This document shows positions 10,701-18,477 of a stretch of 64,000 nucleotides of DNA, piece by piece. The stretch covers positions 62,001 to 126,000 of the forward strand of contig NZ_JANKBZ010000010.1 in NCBI RefSeq assembly GCF_024623785.1. The letters are read 5' to 3'. The position numbers and the translations under genes were made by a program. Source of the DNA: Archangium lipolyticum (lineage in GTDB: Bacteria > Myxococcota > Myxococcia > Myxococcales > Myxococcaceae). Positions within the stretch are counted from its first letter, which is position 1, and each line of letters starts with the position of its first letter. The notes below the pieces were generated by a model. The model saw only the letters and a list, made by a program, of their open reading frames with translations, did not search any database and was not told the DNA's origin.

Positions 10701-12752
10701 GATCGCGACATTCAGGAGGCCCACGCCGGTGTCCAGGAGCTCCGGAAGGGTGTCCCCATCATGGGAGCCGATCTGCACGCCCGGGAGGGCGCGCAAGACG
10801 GCCAGCGTGGCCATCGCGAGTGACAGGTCGTCCAGCGGGAGGAGCTCGAGCGTCTTGCCGTTGCGACGCATCCACGCTTCCTGGATGAGCCCGGTCACGG
10901 CGTAGAGACCCGAGGCCAGGGTGAGCGCGGCCACCAGGGTCCAGGTGTAGGCATTCGCCCGCGAGGCCTCGACGGCGCAATAGACGAGCGCGGCGCCTCC
11001 CAGGTAGTGCATGGCCCGCCACCGATGACCGGCGACGAGGTGCGCGGAGACAGCCACCAGCGCGCCCGCCGCGGCCTTCGGCCACATCGCTCCCGAGCCC
11101 CAGACCGAGGTGGCCAGCGAGGTGAGTGGCAGCGAGGCCAGCGAGAGCACCACGCCCCAGACGCCCAACCAGACGCGGAGCGAGCCCTGGGGACTCAGCC
11201 GCGCGATGGGCAGCAGGCCCGCCCCCACCGCCGCGAGGCCCACCATCCACCAGCCCGCCTCGGAGGGCATCTCCAGGCGCGCCAGCAGCACGCCCGCCAG
11301 GGCCATGGCGAGCACGGCCGGATGGACCAGCGCCCGGCGCCTGGATTCCAGCACGAAGAAGACCAGCGCCGCCGCCGCGGGTGTGAAGGCCGAGGCCACA
11401 TCGACCCACCGCTCCACCCCGGGCGGCACGGAGAAGGCCGCGAGCGCCCCGGCGAGCGCGCCACACGCCACCACCGCGTGCGCGAGCGTCTCCACGGCGG
11501 GGGCCGCTCGGGGATGGGCCTCGCGTACCGGGGCACGGGTCGCTACTCCCGCCACCACCGAGGCGAGCGCCACCGCCCAGAGCGTCATCCCCGCGAAGAG
11601 CGGGCTCCCCGGCACCAGGGCATCGAAGCCCGACGGTGCGCTGGCGACGGAGAAGACGGCCAGGGCGGCCGCTCCATAGAGGCCCGTGGTGAGGACGGAC
11701 AGCCCGGCCCGGCCCGAGGTCTCGCGGCTGGCCCGCCACGCCGCCGCCCCGAGCGCCGCCACACCGCCGAAGGCACAGAGGGTGCGCGTCCAGGGCGCAT
11801 CGTCCAGCCCCATCAGGGGGAGCCCCGCCAGCAGCGAGGGGAGCAGCGCCACGCCGAGTGACACCGTGGAGGCCCCATACAGCAGGCGGCCCGCGGGCCT
11901 CAGCGTGAGCAGGCACAGGCCGGCGGCCACCGCCGAGACGGCTCCTCCCAGCGCCGGGTGCAGGCCCATCAGCGAGGACAGCGCGACGAAGACCACGGGC
12001 AGCAGCGCGAGGCCGATGCTCGCGAGCACCCGCCCGGCCGACGCCGAGCGCCGGGCGAGGAACACGCCGAGCCCGATGAAGCCCGCGTGGTAGGCGAAGA
12101 GGGCGCCCGTGACGAGCAACTGGCGCGGCACACCTCCGAGCGCGCGCCACGCCTCGCGCACGCCCATGAGCGAGCCACCGAGCACCAGCACCGCGCCGAG
12201 GAACCACCAGACGTACTCGTGCAGCTTCGGAGCCTCTCCTCGCGCGTCTCCGGCGTCATCGAGCGCCACCATGGCATCCAGCCCGCCGCCGAGCGCGCCC
12301 GCGTCCACGCGGTGGAAGAGCGCCTGCCCCGACTCGGAGGCGAGGCCGACGTCGAGCTCCTCGTCGTCGGACGCGCGCTTCGCTTCCCGCTCCGCGCGCG
12401 CCGCGTTCTCCAGCGCCTGGAAGAACGCCTGGCCCCAGCCTGGCCGCCAGTCCTCGAGCTGCTCCAGCTTCCCGGCGAGCGCATCCGCCTTTCGTTCCAG
12501 GGTGCTCGCGTCCTCGAGCAGCGGCACGGCGGCGCTCGCGGCGGGCGCTCCCGCGAGGGACTCGGTGAGCCGGGACGCGGTGCGCTCGTCGAGCAGCCGT
12601 GTGGCGTGCCAATCAGAGATCCGCCGTCGCAGCTTCTCCTGGACGAGCGCGTCGAGGTGCTCCGGGGTGGCGGGTACGAGCCCGGTACCGCAGCTCGGGC
12701 AGTTGGTTCCGGCGTCCGTGGCACGGAGCTCGGCACAGGCCAGGCAGATCAA
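7737..12752 (-). CDS. giant polytopic membrane protein with N-terminal zinc ribbon
   Basis: About 1,671 residues. The N-terminus is a zinc ribbon (C3-x2-C6...C18-x2-C21, reading ICLACAEL...NCPSCGTG), followed by ~150 soluble residues rich in Glu, Arg and Ala. From about residue 170 to the end there are roughly 45-50 hydrophobic segments, beginning VWWFLGAVLVLGGSLMGV. No transporter motif, Walker box or catalytic signature was found, and a periodic repetition of 4-6 helix modules is suspected by eye only. TTG at 12752 is chosen because it starts at the ribbon, has GAGGGGGG upstream, and leaves 116 bases for promoters facing the VWA gene; ATG at 12854 would leave only 14 bases. The function is unknown; the family seems to be a myxobacterial hypothetical with a DUF2157/DUF2339-like flavour. 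Confidence 0.82.
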   Translation of the reverse strand: MICLACAELRATDAGTNCPSCGTGLVPATPEHLDALVQEKLRRRISDWHATRLLDERTASRLTESLAGAPAASAAVPLLEDASTLERKADALAGKLEQLEDWRPGWGQAFFQALENAARAEREAKRASDDEELDVGLASESGQALFHRVDAGALGGGLDAMVALDDAGDARGEAPKLHEYVWWFLGAVLVLGGSLMGVREAWRALGGVPRQLLVTGALFAYHAGFIGLGVFLARRSASAGRVLASIGLALLPVVFVALSSLMGLHPALGGAVSAVAAGLCLLTLRPAGRLLYGASTVSLGVALLPSLLAGLPLMGLDDAPWTRTLCAFGGVAALGAAAWRASRETSGRAGLSVLTTGLYGAAALAVFSVASAPSGFDALVPGSPLFAGMTLWAVALASVVAGVATRAPVREAHPRAAPAVETLAHAVVACGALAGALAAFSVPPGVERWVDVASAFTPAAAALVFFVLESRRRALVHPAVLAMALAGVLLARLEMPSEAGWWMVGLAAVGAGLLPIARLSPQGSLRVWLGVWGVVLSLASLPLTSLATSVWGSGAMWPKAAAGALVAVSAHLVAGHRWRAMHYLGGAALVYCAVEASRANAYTWTLVAALTLASGLYAVTGLIQEAWMRRNGKTLELLPLDDLSLAMATLAVLRALPGVQIGSHDGDTLPELLDTGVGLLNVAIFCAPALLASVLLLLRVGRDRSRLVSALAAWGLAFSVVQFVELRNLPVLSDRALLLALVAFGFSALAALRGRGSEPTTPARKGRPLIGWLELPFAERGRPLYTDGFAAVSFLAATFALVMLVNWMPAPDEVTRSHAVLAGALLTGSAVLAFLTRGFVTWHLRGAVVTLAVAGLFIALTAVLNRAGRPLPPDVVALRLPFIGVGLWLLALVTRRFGPWLARRLENERQGRLYHLVPHAGVAALGTVLAVQAWIVGGPLLSRALTVVPPLMPLGAALLVLLLSFSFRAPGLVRLGLLLGIPGAALWAVHRTVLGHALVAFTPPGGQWLRAGLMEAAQSLGWLASEAWLTSGETVPQLWYRAFAGVAAAGLVYASAGLVLSPLGKRLDILRALLGNEPDSFGQQLTQALHHWSGIAAGLVFAAAFLQPGLEAAVLTLASGLVLIAGRAKSRARLVAGMGILLVVHALAHREPTIGAWPGPVLALVGLLLVALSPRVARWRGMDEGAARARAQLGALFFALNAAVYALASGGKANPLMAVPRLLLDVLYGLGGLWTSSAALPVTSALVAAALFTGAYQWKGALSKLGAGWASMMAGLAAATGLSVGLLGGADEAGRSAAYEALLSRHGTALALGLAGVAALAHAANRWIRTGREDVARGLAWGRDLWLIVTGGQLALVAAWVSTPDERALPLAGAAIGLSVAVSLHCAWRERTGRHVYFVQVAVVGVYALVRALYARGLRPEHDALFALALGFALVGVTVLARRAGVAPVEKATRRFAALLPVGMALVLPSEATGEAALLAGGSGLLYAVLGAVERSRLFGSLAATACNVALLIGALSVDMEGIEVYLAPLGMLLLMLGQLFTSSLPHAARNAVRIVGGLLLYVPAASKLTLQLGQAADGTYALVFGAVCLLGVAAGMALHIRAYLALGTLFLTLDVAATLVHAGLRDHRIGFVVMTLTGLTIVGGRVLATLRRQELELLVRRVRVTLRGWD

Positions 12753-12868
12753 GGTGCCCCCCTCTTCTTGGCACGCGGGTCCGACCTGGTGGGGCGGGTA
12801 GGCCCGAAGTGACTCATGACAGACAGGGAGACTAGGCTGTGTCGCATACTTCACGAAAGGGCCCGCCC

Positions 12869-14701
12869 ATGAAGGCCACCTATACCCTCAGCCGTCCGGT
12901 GCTTCCCGTTGGTACGTCCTCGAAGATCGACCTGGTGGTGTCGTTCCAGGCCGATGCCCCGGCTGCGTCCACGCGGCGCCCGCTCAACCTGGGCCTCGTC
13001 ATCGACCGCTCGGGCTCCATGGCGGGTGCTCCGCTGAAACACGCCCTGCAGGCCTCGCGGCAGCTCGTGGAGCGGATGGGCCCGGAGGACTGGCTCTCCA
13101 TCGTCACCTATGACGACGCGGTGTTCTCGGTGCTCGCGCCCACGCGTGTCACGGACAAGGCGGCCATCGGCGCGGTGCTCTCCAGTGTCCGCGCGGGCGG
13201 GTGCACCAACTTGAGCGGTGGCTGGCTCAAGGGCGTGGAGCACGTGGGCGTCAACAAGTCCCCGGAGCGCGTCAACCGCGTGCTCCTGCTCACGGACGGC
13301 CAGGCCAACATGGGCATCACCGACCCGGGCGCCCTCGTCTCCACGGCGCGGCAGAAGTCGGCGGACGGCATCATCACCACCACGCTGGGGTTCGGCTCCA
13401 ACTTCAACGAGGACCTGCTCATCGGCATGGCCAACGCCGGTGAGGGGCACTTCTATTACATCCAGACGCCGGAGGACGCCGAGGGCGTCTTCGGCATCGA
13501 GATGGAGGGCCTCGGTTCGCTCGTCGCGCAGAACCTGGAGGTGACGCTCAAGCCGGCGCCCACGGTGAAGGTGGCGAGCGTGCTCAACCGCTACCGCTTC
13601 GAGTCCCGGGGCCAGGAGGTGGCGGTGGGGCTGGGCGATGTGTACGCCACCGAGGCGCGGCAGCTCGCGGCGGAGCTGTCCGTGGACGCGGGGAGCGCCA
13701 GTGGCCCGGTGACGCTCGCCACGCTGGTGTTTCGGGCGCAGGCGGTGGTGGAGGGGGTCATCCGGGAGATCTCGGGCGAGGTGCCCATCGTCGCGAACCT
13801 GGCCTCGGCCTCGGAGTCGGCGGCCGTGTCGGCGGACAAGAACGTGCTGGCCCAGACGAGCCGCCTGCGCATCGCGCGCGTCAAGGACCAGGCCGTCGAG
13901 CTCGCCGACAAGGGGGACTTCGGCTCGGCCTCGCAGCGGCTGCGGCAGGTCATCGCCGAGGTCTCCGCCCACCTCGACAAGGCCTCCTACGACATCGCCG
14001 AGGAGGTGGAGCAGCTCGCGCACTACGCGCAGCGCCTGGAGTCGAGGAAGTACGACCCGGTCATCCGCAAGGAGATGAGGGATCAGTCCTACCAGGCGGG
14101 CACGCGCAGCCGTGGCGATCTGGCGCTGCGCGGGACGGCGGGTGGCTCGGCGGACAGCCTGGAAGCGGTGTCCAGCGCGGGCATCGGTGTCCTCCTCAAG
14201 TGCGTGCGCGAGGGCGGCAAGCTGCGCGTCCATGCCGCCTCCGAGGGGTACGACCCAGGCTTCAACGTGCAGTTCCCCCGGAGCGTGCGCGAGGAGGGCG
14301 TCACGTACGTGGTGGACAAGCTGGAGCCGTCGGGGGACGGCACGTTCTACCGGGTGGGCGGCACCATCAAGCGGCTGGTGATGCCGGGGCAGGAGCGTGG
14401 CGCCCGCCCGGCGGAGGGCGCGAAGAAGAAGGGCAAGCCCACCGCGTCGAAGGTGACGGGCTCGGCGGCGGATCTGCCCACGACGAACACGGTGGGCACC
14501 GGCGTGCTCGTCCAGTGCGTCAAGGAAGGGAGCAAGCTGCGCGCCCGCGTGGTGTCCGATGGCTACGACCCCAACCTCAACATCCGCTTCCCGCGCGACA
14601 TCCGCGAGGAGAACGTGCTGTACGTGGTGGAGGAGATCATCACCACCGGCAACGGCGGCTCGTACATCGCCTGCGGGGACATCCACCGGCTCGTCCAGTG
14701 A
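12869..14701 (+). CDS. VWA-domain protein with duplicated C-terminal module
   Basis: A 610-residue von Willebrand factor A protein. The MIDAS motif is D46-R-S48-G-S50 in VIDRSGSMAG, with the second metal-binding threonine in GGCTNLSGGW and the DG motif LLLTDGQANMG, so metal-dependent ligand binding should be intact. A middle region (about 230-400) resembles the beta-sandwich and helical tail of YfbK/Ca-activated chloride-channel-like bacterial VWA proteins. The C-terminus carries two copies of a ~66-residue module (about 437-502 and 544-610): GIGVLLKCVREGGKLRV and GTGVLVQCVKEGSKLRA. They are separated by a Lys-rich linker. There is no signal peptide, so it is probably cytoplasmic. ATG 12869 follows AAAGGG; an upstream frame to 12839 is not needed. 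It is divergent from the giant membrane protein gene. Confidence 0.9.
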   Translation: MKATYTLSRPVLPVGTSSKIDLVVSFQADAPAASTRRPLNLGLVIDRSGSMAGAPLKHALQASRQLVERMGPEDWLSIVTYDDAVFSVLAPTRVTDKAAIGAVLSSVRAGGCTNLSGGWLKGVEHVGVNKSPERVNRVLLLTDGQANMGITDPGALVSTARQKSADGIITTTLGFGSNFNEDLLIGMANAGEGHFYYIQTPEDAEGVFGIEMEGLGSLVAQNLEVTLKPAPTVKVASVLNRYRFESRGQEVAVGLGDVYATEARQLAAELSVDAGSASGPVTLATLVFRAQAVVEGVIREISGEVPIVANLASASESAAVSADKNVLAQTSRLRIARVKDQAVELADKGDFGSASQRLRQVIAEVSAHLDKASYDIAEEVEQLAHYAQRLESRKYDPVIRKEMRDQSYQAGTRSRGDLALRGTAGGSADSLEAVSSAGIGVLLKCVREGGKLRVHAASEGYDPGFNVQFPRSVREEGVTYVVDKLEPSGDGTFYRVGGTIKRLVMPGQERGARPAEGAKKKGKPTASKVTGSAADLPTTNTVGTGVLVQCVKEGSKLRARVVSDGYDPNLNIRFPRDIREENVLYVVEEIITTGNGGSYIACGDIHRLVQ

Positions 14702-14751
14702 TGCTCCGCCGCACGCCTTCCAGGAGGGTCTGAAGCCCACACGGAGAGTGT

Positions 14752-16056
14752 GTGCCCCCCTGCCCGGTGTTCATCGCCTCCGGGGTACACACCTTTTGTT
14801 TCGTGTCCTCGGAACGACCCCAGAGCGAGAGTGGGCGGCGCGACCTGCTCCTGCAGGCGCTCGAGAAGTTGCTCGAGCTCCAGGGGGCCGAGCTCCGCCC
14901 GACGATGGACAGCGCGGCCCAGCTCCTGGTGGAGCTGCTCCATGCCGACAAGGTGGACGTCTTCTTCCTGGAGCCAGAGACCCAGACGCTCGTGGCCAGG
15001 GGCATCAGTGACACCCCCATGTCCCGCAGGCAGAAGCGCCTCGGCCTGGACCGGCTACAGCTCGCCAATCGAGGCCGGACCGTGGAGGTCTTCGAGACGG
15101 GACGGTCCTGGCACACGGGCCATCAGGACGAGGACCCCGAGGAGCTGCCCGGCATCAAGTTCGGGTTGGGTGTCCGGTCCGCCATCGGGGCGGTGATCGA
15201 GGTGGGCGGGGAGCGGCGAGGCGTCCTGGAGTGCTCCTCGGAGAAGCCGGAGTTCTTCTCCAAGGATGACCTCCGTTTCCTGGAGGCCGTGGCCCGGTGG
15301 GTGGGCGTGGTGGCGCACCGCATCGAACTGGTGGAGCAGTTGACGAAGGCCGCCACCGAGCGGGGCCGCCGGCTCGCCGCCGAGGAGCTCATCACCGTCT
15401 TCGCGCATGACGTGGGCAGTCACCTGTTCTCCCTGCGCGCGCGCATCGATCTCATCCGCCGGCGGGCGGTCCGGCAGCGGGCGGTGGACGACATCCGGGA
15501 CGCCGAGGCGGCGGCCGTGAGTGTGGTGGCCCTCACTCGGATCACCTCGGATCTGCTCGACGTGGGCCGGCTGGAACAGGGGCTCTTCTCCCTGAACCCG
15601 CGGCCCCTGGACGTGATGCTGCTGGTGGAGGATGTGGCGACGACCGCGACGGCTCCCGGGCGCGAGGTGCGATTCCGGGGGCCGGAGGAGCTCGTCCTCG
15701 TGGCCGACCCCGACCGTCTTCGTCAGGCGCTTTCCAACCTCGTGGCCAACGCGCAGAAGCACTCGCCCTCGGGGCTGCCCGTGACAGTGGAGGTCGAGAG
15801 CCGGACGCGCACGGACGGCACCTGGGCCGTCCTCGCCGTCGTCGACCAGGGCGCCGGGGTGGCTCCCGATGTGCTCCCCAGGTTGTTCGAGCGTTTCACC
15901 CGCGGTCCCAAGTCGTCGGGATTGGGGCTCGGGTTGTACCTCGCACGGCAGATCGCCCTCGCTCACGGAGGGACGCTCGAGGTCCACTCGTCACCGGGGA
16001 AGGGCGCGCGGTTCGAGCTCTCCCTCCCCATGTCTCCGTCAGAAACCGATACGTAG
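14752..16056 (+). CDS. GAF-domain sensor histidine kinase
   Basis: 434 residues. A GAF domain (about 30-190) contains LLHADKVDVFFLEPET and the typical GAF ending VLECSSEKPEFFSKDDLRFL. The dimerisation/phosphoacceptor region follows with H219 in VFAHDVGSHLFSLRARIDLI, a variant H-box in which the usual HDLRNPL is replaced by HDVGSHL. The ATPase domain has N-box LSNLVANAQKHSP, G1 DQGAGVAPDVLPRLFERF and G2 GLGLGLYLARQIALAHGG. There are no membrane segments and no receiver domain, and no response regulator gene adjoins it, so it is an orphan kinase. GTG 14752 has CGGAGAG upstream; a second GTG near 14803 is possible. The 3' end overlaps the convergent next gene by 18 bases. Confidence 0.92.
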   Translation: MPPCPVFIASGVHTFCFVSSERPQSESGRRDLLLQALEKLLELQGAELRPTMDSAAQLLVELLHADKVDVFFLEPETQTLVARGISDTPMSRRQKRLGLDRLQLANRGRTVEVFETGRSWHTGHQDEDPEELPGIKFGLGVRSAIGAVIEVGGERRGVLECSSEKPEFFSKDDLRFLEAVARWVGVVAHRIELVEQLTKAATERGRRLAAEELITVFAHDVGSHLFSLRARIDLIRRRAVRQRAVDDIRDAEAAAVSVVALTRITSDLLDVGRLEQGLFSLNPRPLDVMLLVEDVATTATAPGREVRFRGPEELVLVADPDRLRQALSNLVANAQKHSPSGLPVTVEVESRTRTDGTWAVLAVVDQGAGVAPDVLPRLFERFTRGPKSSGLGLGLYLARQIALAHGGTLEVHSSPGKGARFELSLPMSPSETDT

Positions 16057-16980
16057 AACCAGGCTCGCGGCCCGCCGCAGCCCGTCCAGGCGCCGGGCGG
16101 ACGCGGGAGGCGCCTCGGCCGGCACCGTCCAGTCGAAGTCCCGGAGCCGCGCGAGGAAGCCCTGCCGTACGCAGCCCTCCAGGCTGAAGACGTGGAGGTC
16201 CTCCGTCCACCGCCGCGCCAGCCGCAGGTCCCGGGTGAATTCCTCCCAATCCAGCGGGGGCACCTCGATGAGACCCGGCACGTCCACGCCGCCTCCGGTG
16301 ACTCCCACCCCGATGGAGCGCGCGTCCGGGCCGTAGCTCCACGCCAACGCCGGGCCATGGGGCCGCACGAAGCTGGAGTAGAGCATCAGCACCTCGCGGT
16401 CGGCCTCGAGGTCCAACACGCCGCCCAGGCGCTGCAGGAGGGTAGAGCCCGCCCGGCGCTCGTCCACGATGAGGGGGAGCTGGTAGCTGTCCACCCGGTA
16501 CCCGTCCGCGCGGATGCGGGCCATCAGGGCGCCGTACCGGGCCCGGGCCTCGCGCAGCTGCCCGCCGCGTCCGAGCCGGGGCAGCAGCGCGGGCAGCAGG
16601 CGCCACCGGCTCGCCAGCAGGCGCCGCATGTCGTGGATGTCCGGCTCGATGTCCAGGCCCACGCCGTCCCAGCGCAGGCAGTGCCCGGCCGTCCACGCGC
16701 GGAAGGCCTCGTAGCGGGCCTCGGCCTGGGGGGCGTTGCCCAGGTGGAACCAGTAGCCCTCCGCCTTGGGCAGCAACTGCCAGGCGATGACGGGCACGCC
16801 GGCCTCGTTCAACCGCCGCACCACGGCGGCGCGCTCCGGGCCGAGATCGAGCACCCCGAGGCTGACGCTGGCTCGCAGCGCCAGGAGGTGCTCGACGACG
16901 GCCGGGCCGGCGAAGAGGGCCACCAGCGGCTCCGGCTCCAGCTCGCAGAAGAAGGTGAGGCGAGGCGGGGCGGGAGCCAC
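16039..16980 (-). CDS. hypothetical protein, probable TIM-barrel (GH18-like)
   Basis: A 313-residue protein not matched to a named family with confidence. Features suggesting a (beta/alpha)8 barrel: PVIAWQLLPKAEGYW on an early strand, then RWDGVGLDIEPDIHDMRRLL, which resembles the DGxDxDxE catalytic strand of family 18 glycosidases, then YRVDSYQLPLIVDER and REVLMLYSSFVRPHGPALAW. The acidic residues in DGVGLDIEPD would be the candidate catalytic or metal-binding group. No signal peptide, so probably cytoplasmic. ATG at 16980; the next gene upstream on the same strand ends 17 bases away, so the two and the RdgC-like gene may be co-transcribed. The glycosidase link is an inference. Confidence 0.7.
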   Translation of the reverse strand: MAPAPPRLTFFCELEPEPLVALFAGPAVVEHLLALRASVSLGVLDLGPERAAVVRRLNEAGVPVIAWQLLPKAEGYWFHLGNAPQAEARYEAFRAWTAGHCLRWDGVGLDIEPDIHDMRRLLASRWRLLPALLPRLGRGGQLREARARYGALMARIRADGYRVDSYQLPLIVDERRAGSTLLQRLGGVLDLEADREVLMLYSSFVRPHGPALAWSYGPDARSIGVGVTGGGVDVPGLIEVPPLDWEEFTRDLRLARRWTEDLHVFSLEGCVRQGFLARLRDFDWTVPAEAPPASARRLDGLRRAASLVLRIGF

Positions 16981-16997
16981 GGTGTCCCTCCGTCAGC

Positions 16998-17672
16998 TCA
17001 GCCGCGCGCGGCGCGGGCCAGCTGCACCTTGGTGGCGCGGGGGGCCTCGTCCTCGCCCTTCATCCAGCTCTTCATCGCCGGGACGACCTTCTTGCCCCAG
17101 TTGCGGCTCGCGCGCACCTCGAGGAAAGCCTGCACCAGGGTGTCCACCATGCCGGAGAGCTGCTCGGTGAGGTAGAGGCGCTCCAGCAGGCGGTCATCCT
17201 CCTCCTCGGCCATGAGCTCCGGCAGCTTCGCCGCGCGGATGTCGAGGAACTCGGCGTCCAGCGTCACCTCGTACACCTTCTCGCCGTGGGTGAGGCGCAG
17301 CCGCGCCTGGTGGACGAGCAGCCCGCGATCCAGCGAGTGCTTCACCTGCTCCGAGTACGGCGCGAGCGCGCCCCGGGCGGACATCTCGGTCACGTCGCCG
17401 CTGATGCCCTTGAGGGTGCATCGGCCGGTGTAGAGCACCACGAGGCCGGTGTTCTCGAAGTCCACCAGCGCGTCGCCCGACTCCGAGCGCCACAGCAACC
17501 AAGTGAGGAACTCGCGGCCCAGGTAGGCCCGGCCGCGCAGCAGTTGCTCTCGGGCCTTGTCCTTTTCGACTTCGGCTTCGTCTCGCGTGTCCTCCTCGGT
17601 GGCGGCACCGTCGACACCCGTGTCGCCCCGCATGAAGGCCGCTTCGATCCTCGCCTGCTCACGCTTCCCCAT
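16998..17672 (-). CDS. RdgC-like protein, C-terminal half (separate gene)
   Basis: A 224-residue protein with an N-terminal charged region, then AYLGREFLTWLLWRSES, a motif I associate with the second half of longer delta-proteobacterial RdgC-like proteins (FLGxEFLTWLW). YEVTLDAEFLDIRAAKLP and a helical tail (LYLTEQLSGMVDTLVQAFLEVR) follow, reminiscent of the end of RdgC. Its ATG lies 14 bases inside the end of the RdgC-like gene upstream, so the two products are translationally linked and probably work together. Family assignment of this half rests on the motif, the overlap and memory of single-gene homologues. A stand-alone function is unknown. Confidence 0.6.
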   Translation of the reverse strand: MGKREQARIEAAFMRGDTGVDGAATEEDTRDEAEVEKDKAREQLLRGRAYLGREFLTWLLWRSESGDALVDFENTGLVVLYTGRCTLKGISGDVTEMSARGALAPYSEQVKHSLDRGLLVHQARLRLTHGEKVYEVTLDAEFLDIRAAKLPELMAEEEDDRLLERLYLTEQLSGMVDTLVQAFLEVRASRNWGKKVVPAMKSWMKGEDEAPRATKVQLARAARG

Positions 17673-18318
17673 GGGCCACCTCGCTGCTCGGAATCTCGTT
17701 GTTGGCGATCTCCACGCCGATGAGCTCCGGGGTGGGGATGAGCGCGTCGTCGGGGATGCCGGCGCGCGCCGCCAGCGAGGCGGGCACCAGCGGCTGGAGC
17801 TTCACCTCGAAGGCCGTCTCCATGGCCAGGAGGATCTCATCCACCGCCTTGCGCGAGGCGGCCCAGAGCTGCACCTGGCTCGTCTTCAGGTTCCAGCTCA
17901 CGTCGTGCACCTTGGTGGTGGGCACGGCGCGCTGGCGCAGCATGTGGCGGAGGGAGGCACGGTTCTCGGCCTTCTCGCCCCGGGTGGGGGCCCGGCCGTT
18001 CTGCTTCTCGAAGGCGGTGGCCCACTTGTCCAGCTCGGCCTTGAGCACCGGCGCGGGCACCTTGACGGTGTCGACGCGGAAGCCGAACAGCGCGTACTCG
18101 CCATAGAGGACGCTGCCGGTGGAGAAGTCCACGGACTCATGGTTCTCCAACTCCACGAAGCCCGCGGCCCGCTCGTCCTCGGTCTTCTTGAGGTCGATGG
18201 GCTCGAAGGCCCCGGACTTCAGGCCCTTGGCGAGCCAGCGTTTCACATCCGAAGGAGCGTTCCCCGTCGGCTCGGACCGGAAACGCGAGAAGGTGACTGC
18301 ACCACTGAGGACAGGCAT
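17659..18318 (-). CDS. RdgC-like recombination-associated protein, N-terminal half
   Basis: 219 residues beginning MPVLSGAVTFSRFR. It resembles the first half of RdgC-type DNA-binding proteins: GFVELENHESVDFSTGS, YALFGFRVDTVKVPAPVLKA, the basic helix AENRASLRHMLRQRAVP, VHDVSWNLKTSQVQLWAAS and a helical end FEVKLQPLVPASLA. RdgC proteins form rings on double-stranded DNA and modulate RecA. Here the equivalent of a longer protein is divided between this gene and the overlapping downstream gene. ATG 18318 is picked for agreement with the expected N-terminus; ATG 18333 is equally possible, and neither has a strong ribosome site. The recombination role is family knowledge, not shown here. Confidence 0.62.
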   Translation of the reverse strand: MPVLSGAVTFSRFRSEPTGNAPSDVKRWLAKGLKSGAFEPIDLKKTEDERAAGFVELENHESVDFSTGSVLYGEYALFGFRVDTVKVPAPVLKAELDKWATAFEKQNGRAPTRGEKAENRASLRHMLRQRAVPTTKVHDVSWNLKTSQVQLWAASRKAVDEILLAMETAFEVKLQPLVPASLAARAGIPDDALIPTPELIGVEIANNEIPSSEVAHGEA

Positions 18319-18477
18319 GAAGCCCGGCAACATGGGCAAGCCGGGCGCCGCCGTCAAGGTACTGCTGGTGTGGCCCTCGGCCGCCCCTGGCGTGCCTCGT
18401 GGCGTGGCTGTCAAAACGGCCGGGCTGCTGGTACATCGCCCGTCTCTCCCGTGGACGACTCCCGAGGAACCCCCTCC

